Source: Corynebacterium glyciniphilum AJ 3170
GTDB taxonomy: Bacteria; Actinomycetota; Actinomycetes; Mycobacteriales; Mycobacteriaceae
Assembly: GCF_000626675.1 (NCBI RefSeq)
Contig: NZ_CP006842.1
Location: 2,046,001-2,110,000, forward strand
Length of the DNA stretch: 64,000 nucleotides
Direction: 5' to 3'
The position numbers and the translations under genes are program-made. How positions within the stretch are numbered: position 1 is the first letter of the stretch; each line of letters starts with the position of its first letter. The notes beneath the pieces were generated by a model. The model saw nothing but the letters and a program-made list of their open reading frames with translations. It made no database searches and was not told the DNA's origin. Of this stretch, positions 1 to 8,778 are shown piece by piece.

Positions 1-1100
1 ATGATCGTTGCGGCGGCGGCGAGGAAGGCGTCGTTCTCCTGTGGAAGCCCGACCGTCATCCTGAGGTGACCGGTCACACCGACGTCGCGGATGAGGACGT
101 CATGATCGAGGAACCGCTGCCATATGTCGTGTGCGTCGCCGGGGACGGCGAAGAAGATGAAGTTGGACTCACTCGGAACCACACCGTATCCGAGTTCTTC
201 GAGGGCCGCGACCACCCGGTCGCGTTCACCCCGCAGTGCGTCGACGGTGGCCAGGGTCTCGTTACTGTGTCGCAGCGCGACCGTCGCCGCCGCCTGCGAC
301 AGCGTCGACAGGTGGTACGGCAGACGCACCAGCATCACGGCCTCGATGAAGGCCGGGTCGGCGATGAAGTAGCCGAGTCGTCCCCCGGCGAAGTCGAAGG
401 CCTTCGACATTGTCCGGGACACCACCAGCGACGCGGGGTACTCGGCGATCAGCTCGGCTGCGCTGGGTTCACCCGAAAACTCGGCGTACGCCTCGTCGAT
501 GATCACGATGCCGCCTGCCTCACGGCCGGCATCGAGGATCCTCCGCAGGTCAGCCACGGACGTTACCCCGCCGGTGGGGTTGTTCGGGGTGGTGACGAAG
601 ACAATGTCGGGCTTCTTCTCCCCAATTGCCTGGACGGCGGCGTCGATGTCGATGCTGAAGTTCTCGCCCGTCCGTGGCAGATCGATGAACTCGGTCTGTG
701 TCCCAGCGGCGAGGATCGGGTGCATCGAGTAGCTCGGCGTGAACCCGAGCACCCTGCGCCCTGGCCCGCCGAAGGCCTGCAACAACTGTTGAAGTATCTC
801 GTTGGATCCGTTCGCGGCCCAGACGTTGTCCACTCCGACCTGCACACCGGTCTGCCGGCTCACGTAGGATGCCAGCTCCTCGCGCAGTCCGACACTGTCG
901 CGTTCCGGGTAGCGGTTCAGGGTCGACGCCAGGCGCGCCACCTCCGCCACGAGATCCTCGACAAGGCCGGCACTCGGCGGATAGGGGTTTTCGTTGGTGT
1001 TGAGCTGGTTGGTCACGGTCAGCTGTGGGGCACCGTAGGCGGATTGTCCCCGCAGTTCGGGACGCAGCGGCAGGTCCGCCACGGAGATCTGGTCGGTCAT
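1..1100 (-). CDS. hisC: Histidinol-phosphate aminotransferase, 3' end outside the window
   Basis: PLP-dependent aminotransferase of histidine biosynthesis; it converts imidazole-acetol phosphate to histidinol phosphate in the cytosol. My translation of the minus strand gives [18 protein letters not shown] at the start, the substrate-loop NENPYPPS, the ANGSNE and TTPNNPTGG stretches, and the PLP-lysine motif SRTMSKAF, all typical of the HisC fold type I family. The frame stays open for 366 codons to the window edge, so the C-terminus is missing only because the window stops there. The ATG overlaps the hisD stop as ATGA, which means the two genes are translationally coupled in the order hisD-hisC. 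Confidence 0.95.
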   Translation of the reverse strand, partial: MTDQISVADLPLRPELRGQSAYGAPQLTVTNQLNTNENPYPPSAGLVEDLVAEVARLASTLNRYPERDSVGLREELASYVSRQTGVQVGVDNVWAANGSNEILQQLLQAFGGPGRRVLGFTPSYSMHPILAAGTQTEFIDLPRTGENFSIDIDAAVQAIGEKKPDIVFVTTPNNPTGGVTSVADLRRILDAGREAGGIVIIDEAYAEFSGEPSAAELIAEYPASLVVSRTMSKAFDFAGGRLGYFIADPAFIEAVMLVRLPYHLSTLSQAAATVALRHSNETLATVDALRGERDRVVAALEELGYGVVPSESNFIFFAVPGDAHDIWQRFLDHDVLIRDVGVTGHLRMTVGLPQENDAFLAAAATI

Positions 1101-2419
1101 GATCGCTCCTGGGTCTCGAACCGTGCGCGGACGGCTTCGCCGTGGGCCGGTAGTTGTTCGGCGTCCGCGAGAGCGGTCACGGTGTCGGCGACCTCCTTGA
1201 GCGCCTCGCGGTCGTAGGAGATGACGTCGACATGTTTGAGGAAGGTGTGGGTGGACAGTCCCGACGAGTGCCGGGCGGTGCCGGACGTCGGCAGCACGTG
1301 GTTGGAGCCTGCAGCGTAGTCGCCGAGGGGCACCGGCGCGTAGTGTCCGACGAATACGGCCCCGGCGTTGGTGATCCGGGCGGCGACGGCTGCGGAATCC
1401 TCGGTCTGCACCTCAAGGTGCTCGGCGGCGTAGGCGTCCGCGACCCGGACCGCTTCGTCGAGGCTGTCGGTGAGGATGATGCCGGACTGTTCCCCCGTCA
1501 GTGCCTCTGCCACGCGTTCGGCGTTGAGGGTGACCTTGTAACGTGCTTCAGTCTCCCTGTCGACGGCGTCGGCGAGATCCGCCGAATCGGTGATCAGCAC
1601 CGACGCGGCCATGACGTCGTGCTCGGCCTGGCTGATCAGGTCGTAGGCCACGGCCACCGGGTCGGCGGAGCTGTCGGCGAGCACGGCGATCTCGGTGGGA
1701 CCGGCTTCAGAGTCGATGCCGACGACGGACCGGCACAACCGCTTCGCTGCGGTGACGAAGATGTTGCCGGGCCCGGTGATCATGTCGACCGGCTCCAGGT
1801 CGGCAGCGCCGGAATCGCCGTAGGCCATGAGCGCGACGGCCTGTCCCCCGCCGACGGCCCAGACCTCGTCGACACCGAGCAGGGAACAGGCCGCGAGGAT
1901 CGTGGGATGGGGCCAGCCACCGAAATCTGCCTGCGGCGGCGAGGACACCACGAGACTCCCGACGCCGGCCTCCTGCGCGGGGACGACATTCATGATCACC
2001 GACGAGGGGTACACGGCATTGCCGCCCGGAACGTACAGGCCCACCCGGTTGACCGGGATCCACCGCTCGGAGACGACACCACCGGGGGCAACTTCCACCG
2101 AGGCGTCCTGCGGCTTCTGGGACCCGTGGAACGCCCGGACGCGCCGGATGGCTTCCTGCAGTGCGTCGGTGACGGCGGGGTCCAGGTCCCGCAGCGCCTC
2201 GGCGATGACGTCCCCGGGCACCCGGACCGAGGACGGCCGGACGTGGTCGAACTTCTCGCCGTACTCCAGCGCGGCCTCGGCGCCACGCGCACGGACGTCC
2301 TCCACCACCGGTGTCACCGCCGGGAGAACATGGTCGATGTCGGTGCCGCCACGCGGCAGGATTCGACGGAGTTCGGCGGTGGAGGGGGTCTGGCCCCTCA
2401 GGTCCAGGCGCGAGAGCAT
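1097..2419 (-). CDS. hisD: Histidinol dehydrogenase
   Basis: Zinc- and NAD-dependent enzyme that oxidises L-histidinol twice to give L-histidine, the last step of the pathway. The 440-residue length is normal. Family motifs visible are [24 protein letters not shown], the [12 protein letters not shown] stretch and the C-terminal AEHLEV and [12 protein letters not shown] segments. The ATG at 2419 is preceded by GGAG at a rather long 13-base spacing. hisD is first in the operon, with hisC overlapping its end. A TAGAAT hexamer about 46 bases upstream is a plausible -10, leaving too short a leader for classical histidine attenuation. Confidence 0.97.
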   Translation of the reverse strand: MLSRLDLRGQTPSTAELRRILPRGGTDIDHVLPAVTPVVEDVRARGAEAALEYGEKFDHVRPSSVRVPGDVIAEALRDLDPAVTDALQEAIRRVRAFHGSQKPQDASVEVAPGGVVSERWIPVNRVGLYVPGGNAVYPSSVIMNVVPAQEAGVGSLVVSSPPQADFGGWPHPTILAACSLLGVDEVWAVGGGQAVALMAYGDSGAADLEPVDMITGPGNIFVTAAKRLCRSVVGIDSEAGPTEIAVLADSSADPVAVAYDLISQAEHDVMAASVLITDSADLADAVDRETEARYKVTLNAERVAEALTGEQSGIILTDSLDEAVRVADAYAAEHLEVQTEDSAAVAARITNAGAVFVGHYAPVPLGDYAAGSNHVLPTSGTARHSSGLSTHTFLKHVDVISYDREALKEVADTVTALADAEQLPAHGEAVRARFETQERS

Positions 2420-2450
2420 GGCGTGGGATCGTCTCCAGGGTCGGTGAACG

Positions 2451-2480
2451 GGTAACGTGTTGTGATTCTAGCCCGTTACC
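2451..2480. promoter_or_regulatory. Divergent hisD/TPR-gene promoter region with inverted repeat
   Basis: The arms GGTAACG (2451-2457) and CGTTACC (2474-2480) form a 7-bp inverted repeat with a 16-bp spacer. The spacer contains TAGAAT on the minus strand (2465-2470), a good -10 for hisD. An operator overlapping the hisD promoter is inferred from position only. Confidence 0.4.
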
Positions 2481-2508
2481 ACAGTGAAGAAAGGACGGAG
2501 GGTCACCA

Positions 2509-4203
2509 GTGGCATCGCAGCCATCGCTCGTCGACCTGCTGCAGGCGTCCGTCGCCGCAACGTCCGTCGGAGACCACGCCACGAGTTGGCGTCTCACCAG
2601 TCAGTTCGGCACCCAGCACTGGCTGTCGGACCCGGACACCGATCTCCCGGCGGACACCCCCATGCATCTGCGGACCGAATTCCACGTCCTGCGTGCGGCC
2701 GTGTCCGACCGACTCGAACTCCACGAAGAGGCCGCCGAGGCGGTCTTCGAGTGGCGCCACCTCGCCAGGGACAACGATGACCACGCCTCCGCGGTCCTCG
2801 CCAACTCGGCACTGTGCCTGGTGGCGATGGTCGTGGAGTCCGACGGGGTCGACCTCGTCACGCTGCCGCCCGCGGCTCACCTGCTCGAGGACCTGCAGGG
2901 GGCGATCATGTCCTTCCGCCCCACCCCGGAGGGGCCCACGGTTGCCACCGACCCCACGATTACCGGGCACAGTCTGCCCCGCCACCAGGCCACCTGCCTG
3001 TCGCTCGCGGCGATGGGCGGACTGACGTGCGCCACATCGCTGGCCACCCCCGAGACCGCCCCGCTCCGCCCGGTGTTCCGGGCGTTGGCGGACAGGTTCA
3101 CCGTGGGCTCCGTCTCCCCCGGGGACCGGGAACTGACCCGTGCCCAGCAACTGCACGCTGACGGGGACATCACCGCGGCTGTCACGGTCGCGACGGGAAT
3201 GCTGGCATCGGAATCGCCCACCACGCGCTACGAGGCGCACGACCTGCTGGGCTATTTCGCACTCACGTCAGACGACAGCGACAGCCACGCCACCGTGCTG
3301 GAACACTGGCGTCAGTGTGCAGAGATCGCCCTCGAACTCGGGGCGCCCCTGGAGGGGATGCACCGGGCGGAACAGGCGTGCCAGCTGCTCAATGCCGAGG
3401 GTGACTACGCTGCCGCCTACGACTTGGCTGTCCGCGTTGATGAGGCGGCTGCCGGTGCGCCCATCTCCCCTGCCCTGCTGAACTTGCGTGCTGTCCGTGC
3501 CCGCGCCGCGATCGGTGTCGGCAATCTGGACGAGGGTCTGTCCCTGGCTGTGGCGACGGCAGACTGGTCGCTGTTCACCCCGGACAGCGAACGCACGCTG
3601 GCATGTCTGACGATGGCGTGCGTCGCAGCATCCTCGTCCGGACAGCATGTGGTGACCGCCGGACTGCTGGAACGCAGTTGTGCGCTCTACCGTGACCTGG
3701 ACCGGCCCCTGGCGGCGGCCCAGGCGTTACGTACCGGCGCGCGTGAGCACCTGAATGTCGGCGACACCTCGCGTGCCGTGGAGCTGATGGAACGCTCACG
3801 CCGGATTCTGGAAGAAGCGGGCGACGATCCGATGCTTTCCTGGCACCTGGGTGACTGGAACGAGGACATGTCGGCGATCTGGGAGGACGCCGGCCGTGAA
3901 GATCTCGCCCTGGAGTACGCCACCCGCGCAGCCCACTCGTTCACCGAGGCCCGGGACCACAGCAGTGCTGCGATGAACTGGGTGGCGGCGGCGTCACTGT
4001 ATCTGGAGCGTGGCGAGGATTCTTCCTGTGACGTGGCCCTGGACCGCGCACATGGTGAGCTGCTGCTCGTCCCCGAGGAGACGGGGCTTGCGGACGGTAC
4101 CGACGCCGCCGACGCCACCGACGAGGTCGGAGTGTCCGACAGCGACCTCGACGGTTCCGTCTGGCAGGCCTACCGCGAACTGCGCGACCTGCGGGGGCAG
4201 TGA
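2509..4203 (+). CDS. TPR-like helical repeat protein of unknown function
   Basis: This 564-residue protein has no signal peptide or membrane segment. It is rich in alanine, leucine and paired helices with the spacing of tetratricopeptide-like repeats (for example around residues 230-470, with ARAAIGVGNLDEGLSLAVATA and HLGDWNEDMSAIWEDAGRE-type helices). TPR solenoids usually bind proteins. The GTG start at 2509 is preceded by a strong AAGGACGGAGG ribosome site. The last 50 residues are an acidic Asp/Thr-rich tail ending in YRELRDLRGQ. It is transcribed divergently from hisD. I do not recognise a named family, and no catalytic motif is visible. Confidence 0.7.
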   Translation: MASQPSLVDLLQASVAATSVGDHATSWRLTSQFGTQHWLSDPDTDLPADTPMHLRTEFHVLRAAVSDRLELHEEAAEAVFEWRHLARDNDDHASAVLANSALCLVAMVVESDGVDLVTLPPAAHLLEDLQGAIMSFRPTPEGPTVATDPTITGHSLPRHQATCLSLAAMGGLTCATSLATPETAPLRPVFRALADRFTVGSVSPGDRELTRAQQLHADGDITAAVTVATGMLASESPTTRYEAHDLLGYFALTSDDSDSHATVLEHWRQCAEIALELGAPLEGMHRAEQACQLLNAEGDYAAAYDLAVRVDEAAAGAPISPALLNLRAVRARAAIGVGNLDEGLSLAVATADWSLFTPDSERTLACLTMACVAASSSGQHVVTAGLLERSCALYRDLDRPLAAAQALRTGAREHLNVGDTSRAVELMERSRRILEEAGDDPMLSWHLGDWNEDMSAIWEDAGREDLALEYATRAAHSFTEARDHSSAAMNWVAAASLYLERGEDSSCDVALDRAHGELLLVPEETGLADGTDAADATDEVGVSDSDLDGSVWQAYRELRDLRGQ

Positions 4204-4216
4204 CGGCTGGACAGGC

Positions 4217-4738
4217 TCAGTGCTCGAAGGCGGTGTCCGGGGCGAAGAGCGAGCAGGTCCAGTAGACCACGGCAGCGGCGGCGGGGGCTGCCAGATAGCC
4301 GGCGGCACCGGTGACCTTGGAGACGATGGTGACGTCCTGTCCGGGGCTGAGGTTGTCGGCCAGACCAGCGGTGATGTCCGTGCCGTGGAGGGCGTCGGCG
4401 ATCCAGTTGCCGAAGAGCAGGAATACGGCGGCGCCGAGGAACGCCAGGGCGATCACGGCCAACAACATCACCGGGCCCCTCAGCCGCGGGGAGCGCCAGA
4501 ATGACCAGCCGGCGAGGATCGCTCCGAGCAGCCCGGTCGCGAGCGCGAAGACCGCGAACGACAGGAACGGTGCGCCCGACGTCGCCGGGTCGAGTTCGGC
4601 GGCACCGGTGTCGGTCACCACGGCGGTCACCGCGGGCCTCCACCAGCCCCACAGAAGTCCGGAAATGCTGAAGACAGCCAGGAAGACCGTGAGGGTCTTC
4701 GCCGACTGTCCGATCAGTACGCGACGAGATGCCGTCAT
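4217..4738 (-). CDS. Small integral membrane protein, unknown function
   Basis: A 173-residue protein with about four hydrophobic segments (roughly residues 14-33, 58-77, 88-110 and 146-165) and a polar loop between the third and fourth. The architecture resembles actinobacterial DUF2567-type membrane proteins, but I cannot confirm that family. Its ATG overlaps the stop of the upstream lipoprotein gene as ATGA, so the two are made together and may act together at the membrane. It converges on the TPR gene with only 13 bp between stops. Confidence 0.7.
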   Translation of the reverse strand: MTASRRVLIGQSAKTLTVFLAVFSISGLLWGWWRPAVTAVVTDTGAAELDPATSGAPFLSFAVFALATGLLGAILAGWSFWRSPRLRGPVMLLAVIALAFLGAAVFLLFGNWIADALHGTDITAGLADNLSPGQDVTIVSKVTGAAGYLAAPAAAAVVYWTCSLFAPDTAFEH

Positions 4739-5424
4739 GCGGCGTTACAGGTCTTCCACTGCCCGTCTTCCCGGACATATACTGCCGGGGTGGTCTGCCG
4801 CTGGCCTGCAATTTCTGCATCGATATTGGCGGTGGCACGGTCACCCTCCACCCGGATGTCATTGACCCCGTGGACCACAGGCAACGAGGTGCCCTGGTCA
4901 GACATCACCTTGCTCGCCATGGTGTTCTCCGCCTCGCGCCCCAGGTCCTGCAGGATGGCGTCTCGGCCGCCGACCTGGTCGAGATTCGCACGACAGGAGG
5001 TGTCGACCACCATCCGCTGGTACTCACCCCACGGCTTATCTTCACCAAGTCCTCTGGCAACTGCCGTGATCTGCGCGGCGTCATCACCGTTGGCGGCGTT
5101 CCCTGCCGGGGCATTGGCGGGTTCCGGGGCCGGGGCGTCCGCCGGGGGCTCCCCTTCGCCTCGGTCACCTTCCGGCTGGTCGTCCGGTGCCGGTTCGGCA
5201 GACTCGCTGGGATCCGGCTCGGCAGACTCCGAGACTTCCGAGGCCTCCGTCGACTCCTTCGCGCTGCTGGACGCTGCGCTCGAGGAACTGCTCGTCGTGC
5301 TGTCGGCGGCGTCCCCGTCAGCATCGTCGGAGCCGCAGGCGGCCAGTCCCAGGGTCGCCGCAACGACCCCGGCGAGAACGGCCGTGGTGATTCCCGGCCG
5401 GTGGCCTGACACCCGTGGTGACAT
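4735..5424 (-). CDS. Secreted lipoprotein with acidic low-complexity linker
   Basis: The N-terminus has a signal peptide with lipobox LAAC, so this is a lipid-anchored exported protein. A Ser/Glu/Pro-rich linker of about 90 residues follows, then a compact C-terminal domain of about 110 residues ending in VYVREDGQWKTC, which looks like an NTF2-like or MTB12-like fold. I chose the ATG at 5424 over the one at 5442. The bases between them hold AGAAGGGA, a ribosome site correctly spaced for 5424, whereas the outer ATG has none. The mature function is unknown. It is the first gene of a two-gene unit with the membrane protein downstream. Confidence 0.75.
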   Translation of the reverse strand: MSPRVSGHRPGITTAVLAGVVAATLGLAACGSDDADGDAADSTTSSSSSAASSSAKESTEASEVSESAEPDPSESAEPAPDDQPEGDRGEGEPPADAPAPEPANAPAGNAANGDDAAQITAVARGLGEDKPWGEYQRMVVDTSCRANLDQVGGRDAILQDLGREAENTMASKVMSDQGTSLPVVHGVNDIRVEGDRATANIDAEIAGQRQTTPAVYVREDGQWKTCNAA

Positions 5425-5446
5425 TCGTGGTTCCCTTCTCATGCTT

Positions 5447-5470
5447 GTTGTACAGCTACGACCCTACAAC
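5447..5470. promoter_or_regulatory. Candidate TetR operator between lipoprotein and tetR genes
   Basis: GTTGTA (5447-5452) and TACAAC (5465-5470) are perfect 6-bp arms with a 12-bp spacer. The right arm overlaps TAGGGT (5461-5466, minus strand), a good -10 for the lipoprotein operon. A TetR dimer here would block that promoter. Binding is inferred. Confidence 0.4.
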
Positions 5471-5524
5471 GTCACCCGCCCGCGGAACGTTAGCTGTGGT
5501 CGGTCGTAAGTTGCATCGGGTCAT

Positions 5525-5530
5525 TACACT
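5525..5530 (+). promoter_or_regulatory. -10 element of tetR, leaderless
   Basis: TACACT is followed by exactly 7 bases and then the GTG at 5538, so the transcript should begin at or next to the start codon. Confidence 0.6.
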
Positions 5531-5537
5531 GGGTGGG

Positions 5538-6068
5538 GTGCAGCTCAACCGCGACCGAATCCTCACCGCCGCCTTCGACATCCTCGCCGAGTACGGCCTC
5601 GGTGACCTGACGATGAGACGGCTGGCACGTACGCTCGATGTCGCCCCCGGGGCCTTGTACTGGCACTTCCCGAGCAAACAGGACCTGCTCGGTGGCATTG
5701 CGGGGCGAATCCTGGAAGCAGCCACCCCGGTGGAGCAGGCGGAACACCCGACGTCCGACTGGCGGGAGCGGGCCTACGCGACCGCGTCTGCCCTGCTTGA
5801 ACAGCTCCTCGGGGTGCGCGACGGCGCCGAAGTTGTCGCTGCAGCACTGGCCGCCGGTACCGCGGCACAGGATCCTGCCGGTACTCTCGCGGATGCCTTG
5901 ACAGGTTCACCGGCCGTGGACCGTGAGCTGACCGGATGGGTGCTGTCCCGGTACCTGCTGGGGGCGGCGACCGACGTGCAGACCGCGCAGGCGGCCGGTG
6001 CGACACCCCGCACCGTCGCGCAGGTGCTCTCCGGGGTCGACCTCGTCCTGGACGGCATCGGTAACTAG
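5538..6068 (+). CDS. TetR-family transcriptional regulator
   Basis: A 176-residue repressor-type protein. Residues 1-45 form the helix-turn-helix (RILTAAFDILAEYGLGDLT, then RRLARTLDVAPGALYWHFPS, the YWHF being diagnostic). The C-terminal part is an all-helical ligand-binding domain with TetR_C-type features. The reading frame is open further upstream, but GTG 5538 sits 7 bases after TACACT and begins exactly where TetR proteins usually begin (VQLNRDRIL), so I take it as the start. The gene is divergent from a lipoprotein/membrane-protein operon that is its most likely target. Its stop codon overlaps the -10 of the next gene. The ligand is unknown. Confidence 0.9.
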   Translation: MQLNRDRILTAAFDILAEYGLGDLTMRRLARTLDVAPGALYWHFPSKQDLLGGIAGRILEAATPVEQAEHPTSDWRERAYATASALLEQLLGVRDGAEVVAAALAAGTAAQDPAGTLADALTGSPAVDRELTGWVLSRYLLGAATDVQTAQAAGATPRTVAQVLSGVDLVLDGIGN

Positions 6069-6071
6069 GAT
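6066..6071 (+). promoter_or_regulatory. -10 element of BRCT gene, leaderless
   Basis: TAGGAT begins at the tetR stop codon and is followed by 8 bases and the ATG at 6080. Confidence 0.5.
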
Positions 6072-6079
6072 CGGACGCT

Positions 6080-6943
6080 ATGAGTACCACGGCTGCAGCG
6101 CACACGGTCACCGCCCACGGGGCAGACGTCACAGTAGACGGCAACGGGGTCCGGGTGCGGCGCACCCCGATGGCGCAGACATTGCTGCCTGCTGAACTCA
6201 GTGTGGCTCCGGCCGATCTCCGCGGCTGGTACCACCATGCACCGACCGATGTGTCCCCTGGTTGGATCCAGCTCTCGCTGGCAACCCCTCCCGATAATGC
6301 CGTCCTCCGCCCGGTGCGGGGTTTCCCGGCGACCCGTGGCGCGTCCAACATCGTGGTCTTCGCCCCCGGGCAGCAGGAGCAGTTCACCCAGGTCCATCAG
6401 CTCCTGAGCAATCTGCAGGCGGGTTTCCCCCTGGACGCCGCCCCCATCTCCCCGGCGGAAGCAGACTCTGCGTCGGCGGTGCCTGCCGGAACAGCGACAT
6501 CGTCGGCGCCCGAGTCGACGCAAGAGACATCAGCACAGTCGTCGCAGTCGTCGCAGCCGTCCCAGTCCTCGCCACAACAGACCTGGCAACGCGTCGCGAC
6601 ACCGGACACCGTCCCGGAGGCCAACACCGAGGCCGACGCGAACGGACCGATCTTCGGACAGAACGTCACTGTCACCGGAGACTTCGCTCCGTACGAGAAG
6701 GGTGAGGTGTGGGACATGATCGCCGAAGCCGGCGCCACCGTGGGCAAGAACGTGACCAAGAAGACCACGCTGCTGGTCATCGGCGAATGGGGGTCGGTGA
6801 CCAGCAAGGAGAAGCGTGCCCGCGAACTCAAGGACAAGGGCCAGGACATCACACTGTGGAGCTTCGATGAATTGCTCTCCGCCGTGGGAAAGTCCCGTCG
6901 CCCCGATCTGGACGAGGTGAAGGGAACCTCCGCGCCCTTCTAG
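6080..6943 (+). CDS. BRCT-domain protein with an N-terminal PH-like domain
   Basis: 287 residues in three parts. Residues 5-125 resemble the DUF4429/PH-like domain (G-x-DVTVDGNGVRV, later NIVVFAPGQQEQF). Residues 130-190 are a Ser/Gln/Pro-rich linker. Residues 195-270 are a BRCT domain (NVTVTGDF, GATVGKNVTKKTTLLVIGE, KEKRARELKDKGQDITLWS). BRCT domains bind DNA ends or phosphoproteins, as in NAD-dependent DNA ligase, but no ligase or nuclease module is attached here. The substrate is unknown. A leaderless -10 overlaps the tetR stop, so it can be expressed independently or with tetR. Confidence 0.8.
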   Translation: MSTTAAAHTVTAHGADVTVDGNGVRVRRTPMAQTLLPAELSVAPADLRGWYHHAPTDVSPGWIQLSLATPPDNAVLRPVRGFPATRGASNIVVFAPGQQEQFTQVHQLLSNLQAGFPLDAAPISPAEADSASAVPAGTATSSAPESTQETSAQSSQSSQPSQSSPQQTWQRVATPDTVPEANTEADANGPIFGQNVTVTGDFAPYEKGEVWDMIAEAGATVGKNVTKKTTLLVIGEWGSVTSKEKRARELKDKGQDITLWSFDELLSAVGKSRRPDLDEVKGTSAPF

Positions 6944-6959
6944 GAGTCTCTCTACCGGT

Positions 6960-7463
6960 ATGAACCGGAAACTCCATCTGCACGTCGTCACCACCGCGGC
7001 CGACCACGACCCCTATGACCCCACCTGCATAATCACCGTCCCGCTGGGTAGCGGTCTGGGTGCCACCGTGCAGGACGGTTCCCGCCGTCTCACCGTCGCC
7101 GACCTCGGAGATCGCCACACCAGTGCATCACTCCTGTGGCAGGACGCGGCCACCGAAATGCTCGCGACCCTCGGCAACCTCACCTCCGTGCACGGCACCG
7201 CCCTGCGGCACCGTGATGTGGATACCGGGATCCGGGAGATTGCGGTTATCGGGACCCCCTTCCCTGCCGCGGGGCTTCTCGCTCACCCTCTCCTTGCCGT
7301 GCCGACGCACCGCATCCTCGCCGACGGTCCCGGCCCCGCCCTGTTCTTCGTCACGGACAACCAGCAGCTGTTCATTTCGTCCGGGGCGACCCCCTCAGTA
7401 CCCTGCACCGGGCCAATCGACATCTCGGAAGGCCACTGTCAGACGCTAGAGTCGGTGCCATGA
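6960..7463 (+). CDS. Unknown 167-residue protein coupled to the alarmone synthetase gene
   Basis: No signal peptide, membrane segment or recognised motif. The composition is that of a soluble alpha/beta protein, with strands such as HLHVVTT, IREIAVIGTPF, ALFFVTDNQQLFIS, and a Cys-containing tail. AGGAG lies 13 bases before the ATG. The last codons overlap the ATG of the RelA/SpoT-domain gene as ATGA, so ribosomes can pass from one to the other. Because it is next to relS in the same orientation it may modulate that enzyme or share its signal, but nothing in the protein shows this. Confidence 0.6.
   Translation: MNRKLHLHVVTTAADHDPYDPTCIITVPLGSGLGATVQDGSRRLTVADLGDRHTSASLLWQDAATEMLATLGNLTSVHGTALRHRDVDTGIREIAVIGTPFPAAGLLAHPLLAVPTHRILADGPGPALFFVTDNQQLFISSGATPSVPCTGPIDISEGHCQTLESVP
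7447..7452 (+). promoter_or_regulatory. Internal -10 element of relS, leaderless
   Basis: TAGAGT lies inside the end of the upstream gene and is followed by exactly 7 bases and the ATG at 7460, giving relS a promoter of its own. Confidence 0.55.
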
Positions 7464-8437
7464 AAGATTCCACCGTCCTGCGCGATTTCGACACGTGGCT
7501 CGCCGACCACCCCACGGTGGTTACGGACATCCAGAAAGTCCTTTCCGACGAACTGTCCGACGCGGGCATCGCCTTCGACCAGGTTTCAGTGCGAATCAAA
7601 GACCGCGGCAGCTACCTGGCCAAGATCCATGACACCGTCCACCCCGACTACCACGACTTCGACTCCGCCTACGACGTTCTGGGCGTCCGAGTCACCGTGT
7701 ACACCACCGCAGACATCGTGCTGCTCGTGGGAGTGATGCGCAGTCTCTTCGACGTGGTCTCCGTGACCGACAAATCTGCCCAGACCGCAGAGCGTGGCGA
7801 ATTCGGCTACGCCTCCTCGCATGTCATCGCCAGGGTCTCGAGTTCCACCATGCCGTCCTTGACCGACCTGGAGGGCAGGTTGATCGAGATCCAGATCAGG
7901 ACGGTGTTGCAGCACGCCTGGGCGGAGTTCGAGCACGACGTGCGCTACAAGAATCCAGGGCACGAGATCAGTCCGGAGGTCCACCGTGCCTTCACCCTGG
8001 CCGCCGGTCTGATCGAGCTTGCCGACGAGCAATTCGACACTATTGCCCGTGCCACCAGCGCTGACGGCGACACGACTGATGACACCGAGCTCACCGCCAC
8101 CATGCTACCGGGTGTGCTGACCATGCTCGCCGGCAATGAATACCCCATGTCCAAAGCCGACTACTACCGGTTCGCGGTGGACATGCTCGCAGCGAACGGG
8201 GTGACGACCATCGGTGAACTCACGGCCCTGTGTGCGCCAGAAGCACTGACCCAACTGCAGGAGACGATGGGCTACGGCTATCCTCCGGGACAGGTCCGTC
8301 TCATCGACGACCTGCTGTTGTTTACCTACGGGCGCGACCATATCCGCCGCACGGTGCATATCGGCGACCACGCCTCGTCGCGGCCGGGTCGCCTGGGCAA
8401 CCGCTGGCAGCGGATGGGTCAGCGGCCGCGCAACTGA
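7460..8437 (+). CDS. relS: Small alarmone synthetase, RelA/SpoT synthetase domain
   Basis: Makes (p)ppGpp by transferring pyrophosphate from ATP to GTP or GDP. The synthetase motifs are all present: RIKDRGSYLAKI (residues 45-56, ATP binding), DVLGVRV (72-78), the G-loop FGYASSH (115-121) with its guanine-stacking tyrosine, and EIQIRTVLQHAWAEFEHD (143-160). There is no HD hydrolase domain and no TGS/ACT regulatory region, so this is a stand-alone synthetase like RelS of Corynebacterium glutamicum, from which the symbol is taken. The C-terminal 150 residues are helical and of unknown role. It has its own leaderless promoter and overlaps the S4-protein gene tail to tail by 19 bp. Confidence 0.9.
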   Translation: MKDSTVLRDFDTWLADHPTVVTDIQKVLSDELSDAGIAFDQVSVRIKDRGSYLAKIHDTVHPDYHDFDSAYDVLGVRVTVYTTADIVLLVGVMRSLFDVVSVTDKSAQTAERGEFGYASSHVIARVSSSTMPSLTDLEGRLIEIQIRTVLQHAWAEFEHDVRYKNPGHEISPEVHRAFTLAAGLIELADEQFDTIARATSADGDTTDDTELTATMLPGVLTMLAGNEYPMSKADYYRFAVDMLAANGVTTIGELTALCAPEALTQLQETMGYGYPPGQVRLIDDLLLFTYGRDHIRRTVHIGDHASSRPGRLGNRWQRMGQRPRN

Positions 8438-8775
8438 TCGATCTGGCGACGCTCCCGCTTCGTCGGACGCCCTGCTCCCCTGTCTCGTCGAGGAATCGAG
8501 GCCAGGATCTCCTTCGAGGGTGGCGGCGGAGAGTGGTCCACGTAGCACTGCCGGGCCCGCGGAGCACCGACCCGTTTCGACACCAGTTCAGTGACTTCGA
8601 CGACATACTCGCGGTGATGCACCCAGGCTCGCACCCGGTCCCCCACTGCCACAGTCTGGGCAGGTTTGACTGAGACGTCATTGACTTTCACATGCCCGGC
8701 ACGGCAGGCGTCAGCGGCAGCAGACCGAGTCTTGTACAGACGGACGGCCCACACCCACGCGTCGATCCGGGTCAC
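8419..8775 (-). CDS. S4-domain RNA-binding protein, Hsp15 (HslR) family
   Basis: 118 residues. The S4 fold occupies residues 1-65 (RIDAWVWAVRLYKTRSAAAD, then GHVKVNDVSVKPAQTVAVGD), followed by a basic tail ending in RERRQIDQLRGR. Hsp15 proteins bind stalled 50S subunits carrying peptidyl-tRNA and help recycle them. The GTG at 8775 follows the stop of the small membrane-protein gene by only 3 bases, so it is probably cotranscribed with it. It converges on relS with a 19-bp overlap of coding ends. Confidence 0.88.
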   Translation of the reverse strand: MTRIDAWVWAVRLYKTRSAAADACRAGHVKVNDVSVKPAQTVAVGDRVRAWVHHREYVVEVTELVSKRVGAPRARQCYVDHSPPPPSKEILASIPRRDRGAGRPTKRERRQIDQLRGR

Positions 8776-8778
8776 GGA

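Noticed and set aside
66..3240. Long open frames opposite hisC, hisD and the TPR gene (for example 66-1217, 1154-2455 and 2503-3240)
   Set aside because: They are high-GC antisense frames with low-complexity Arg/Gly/His-rich translations and no family motifs, directly opposite well-identified genes.
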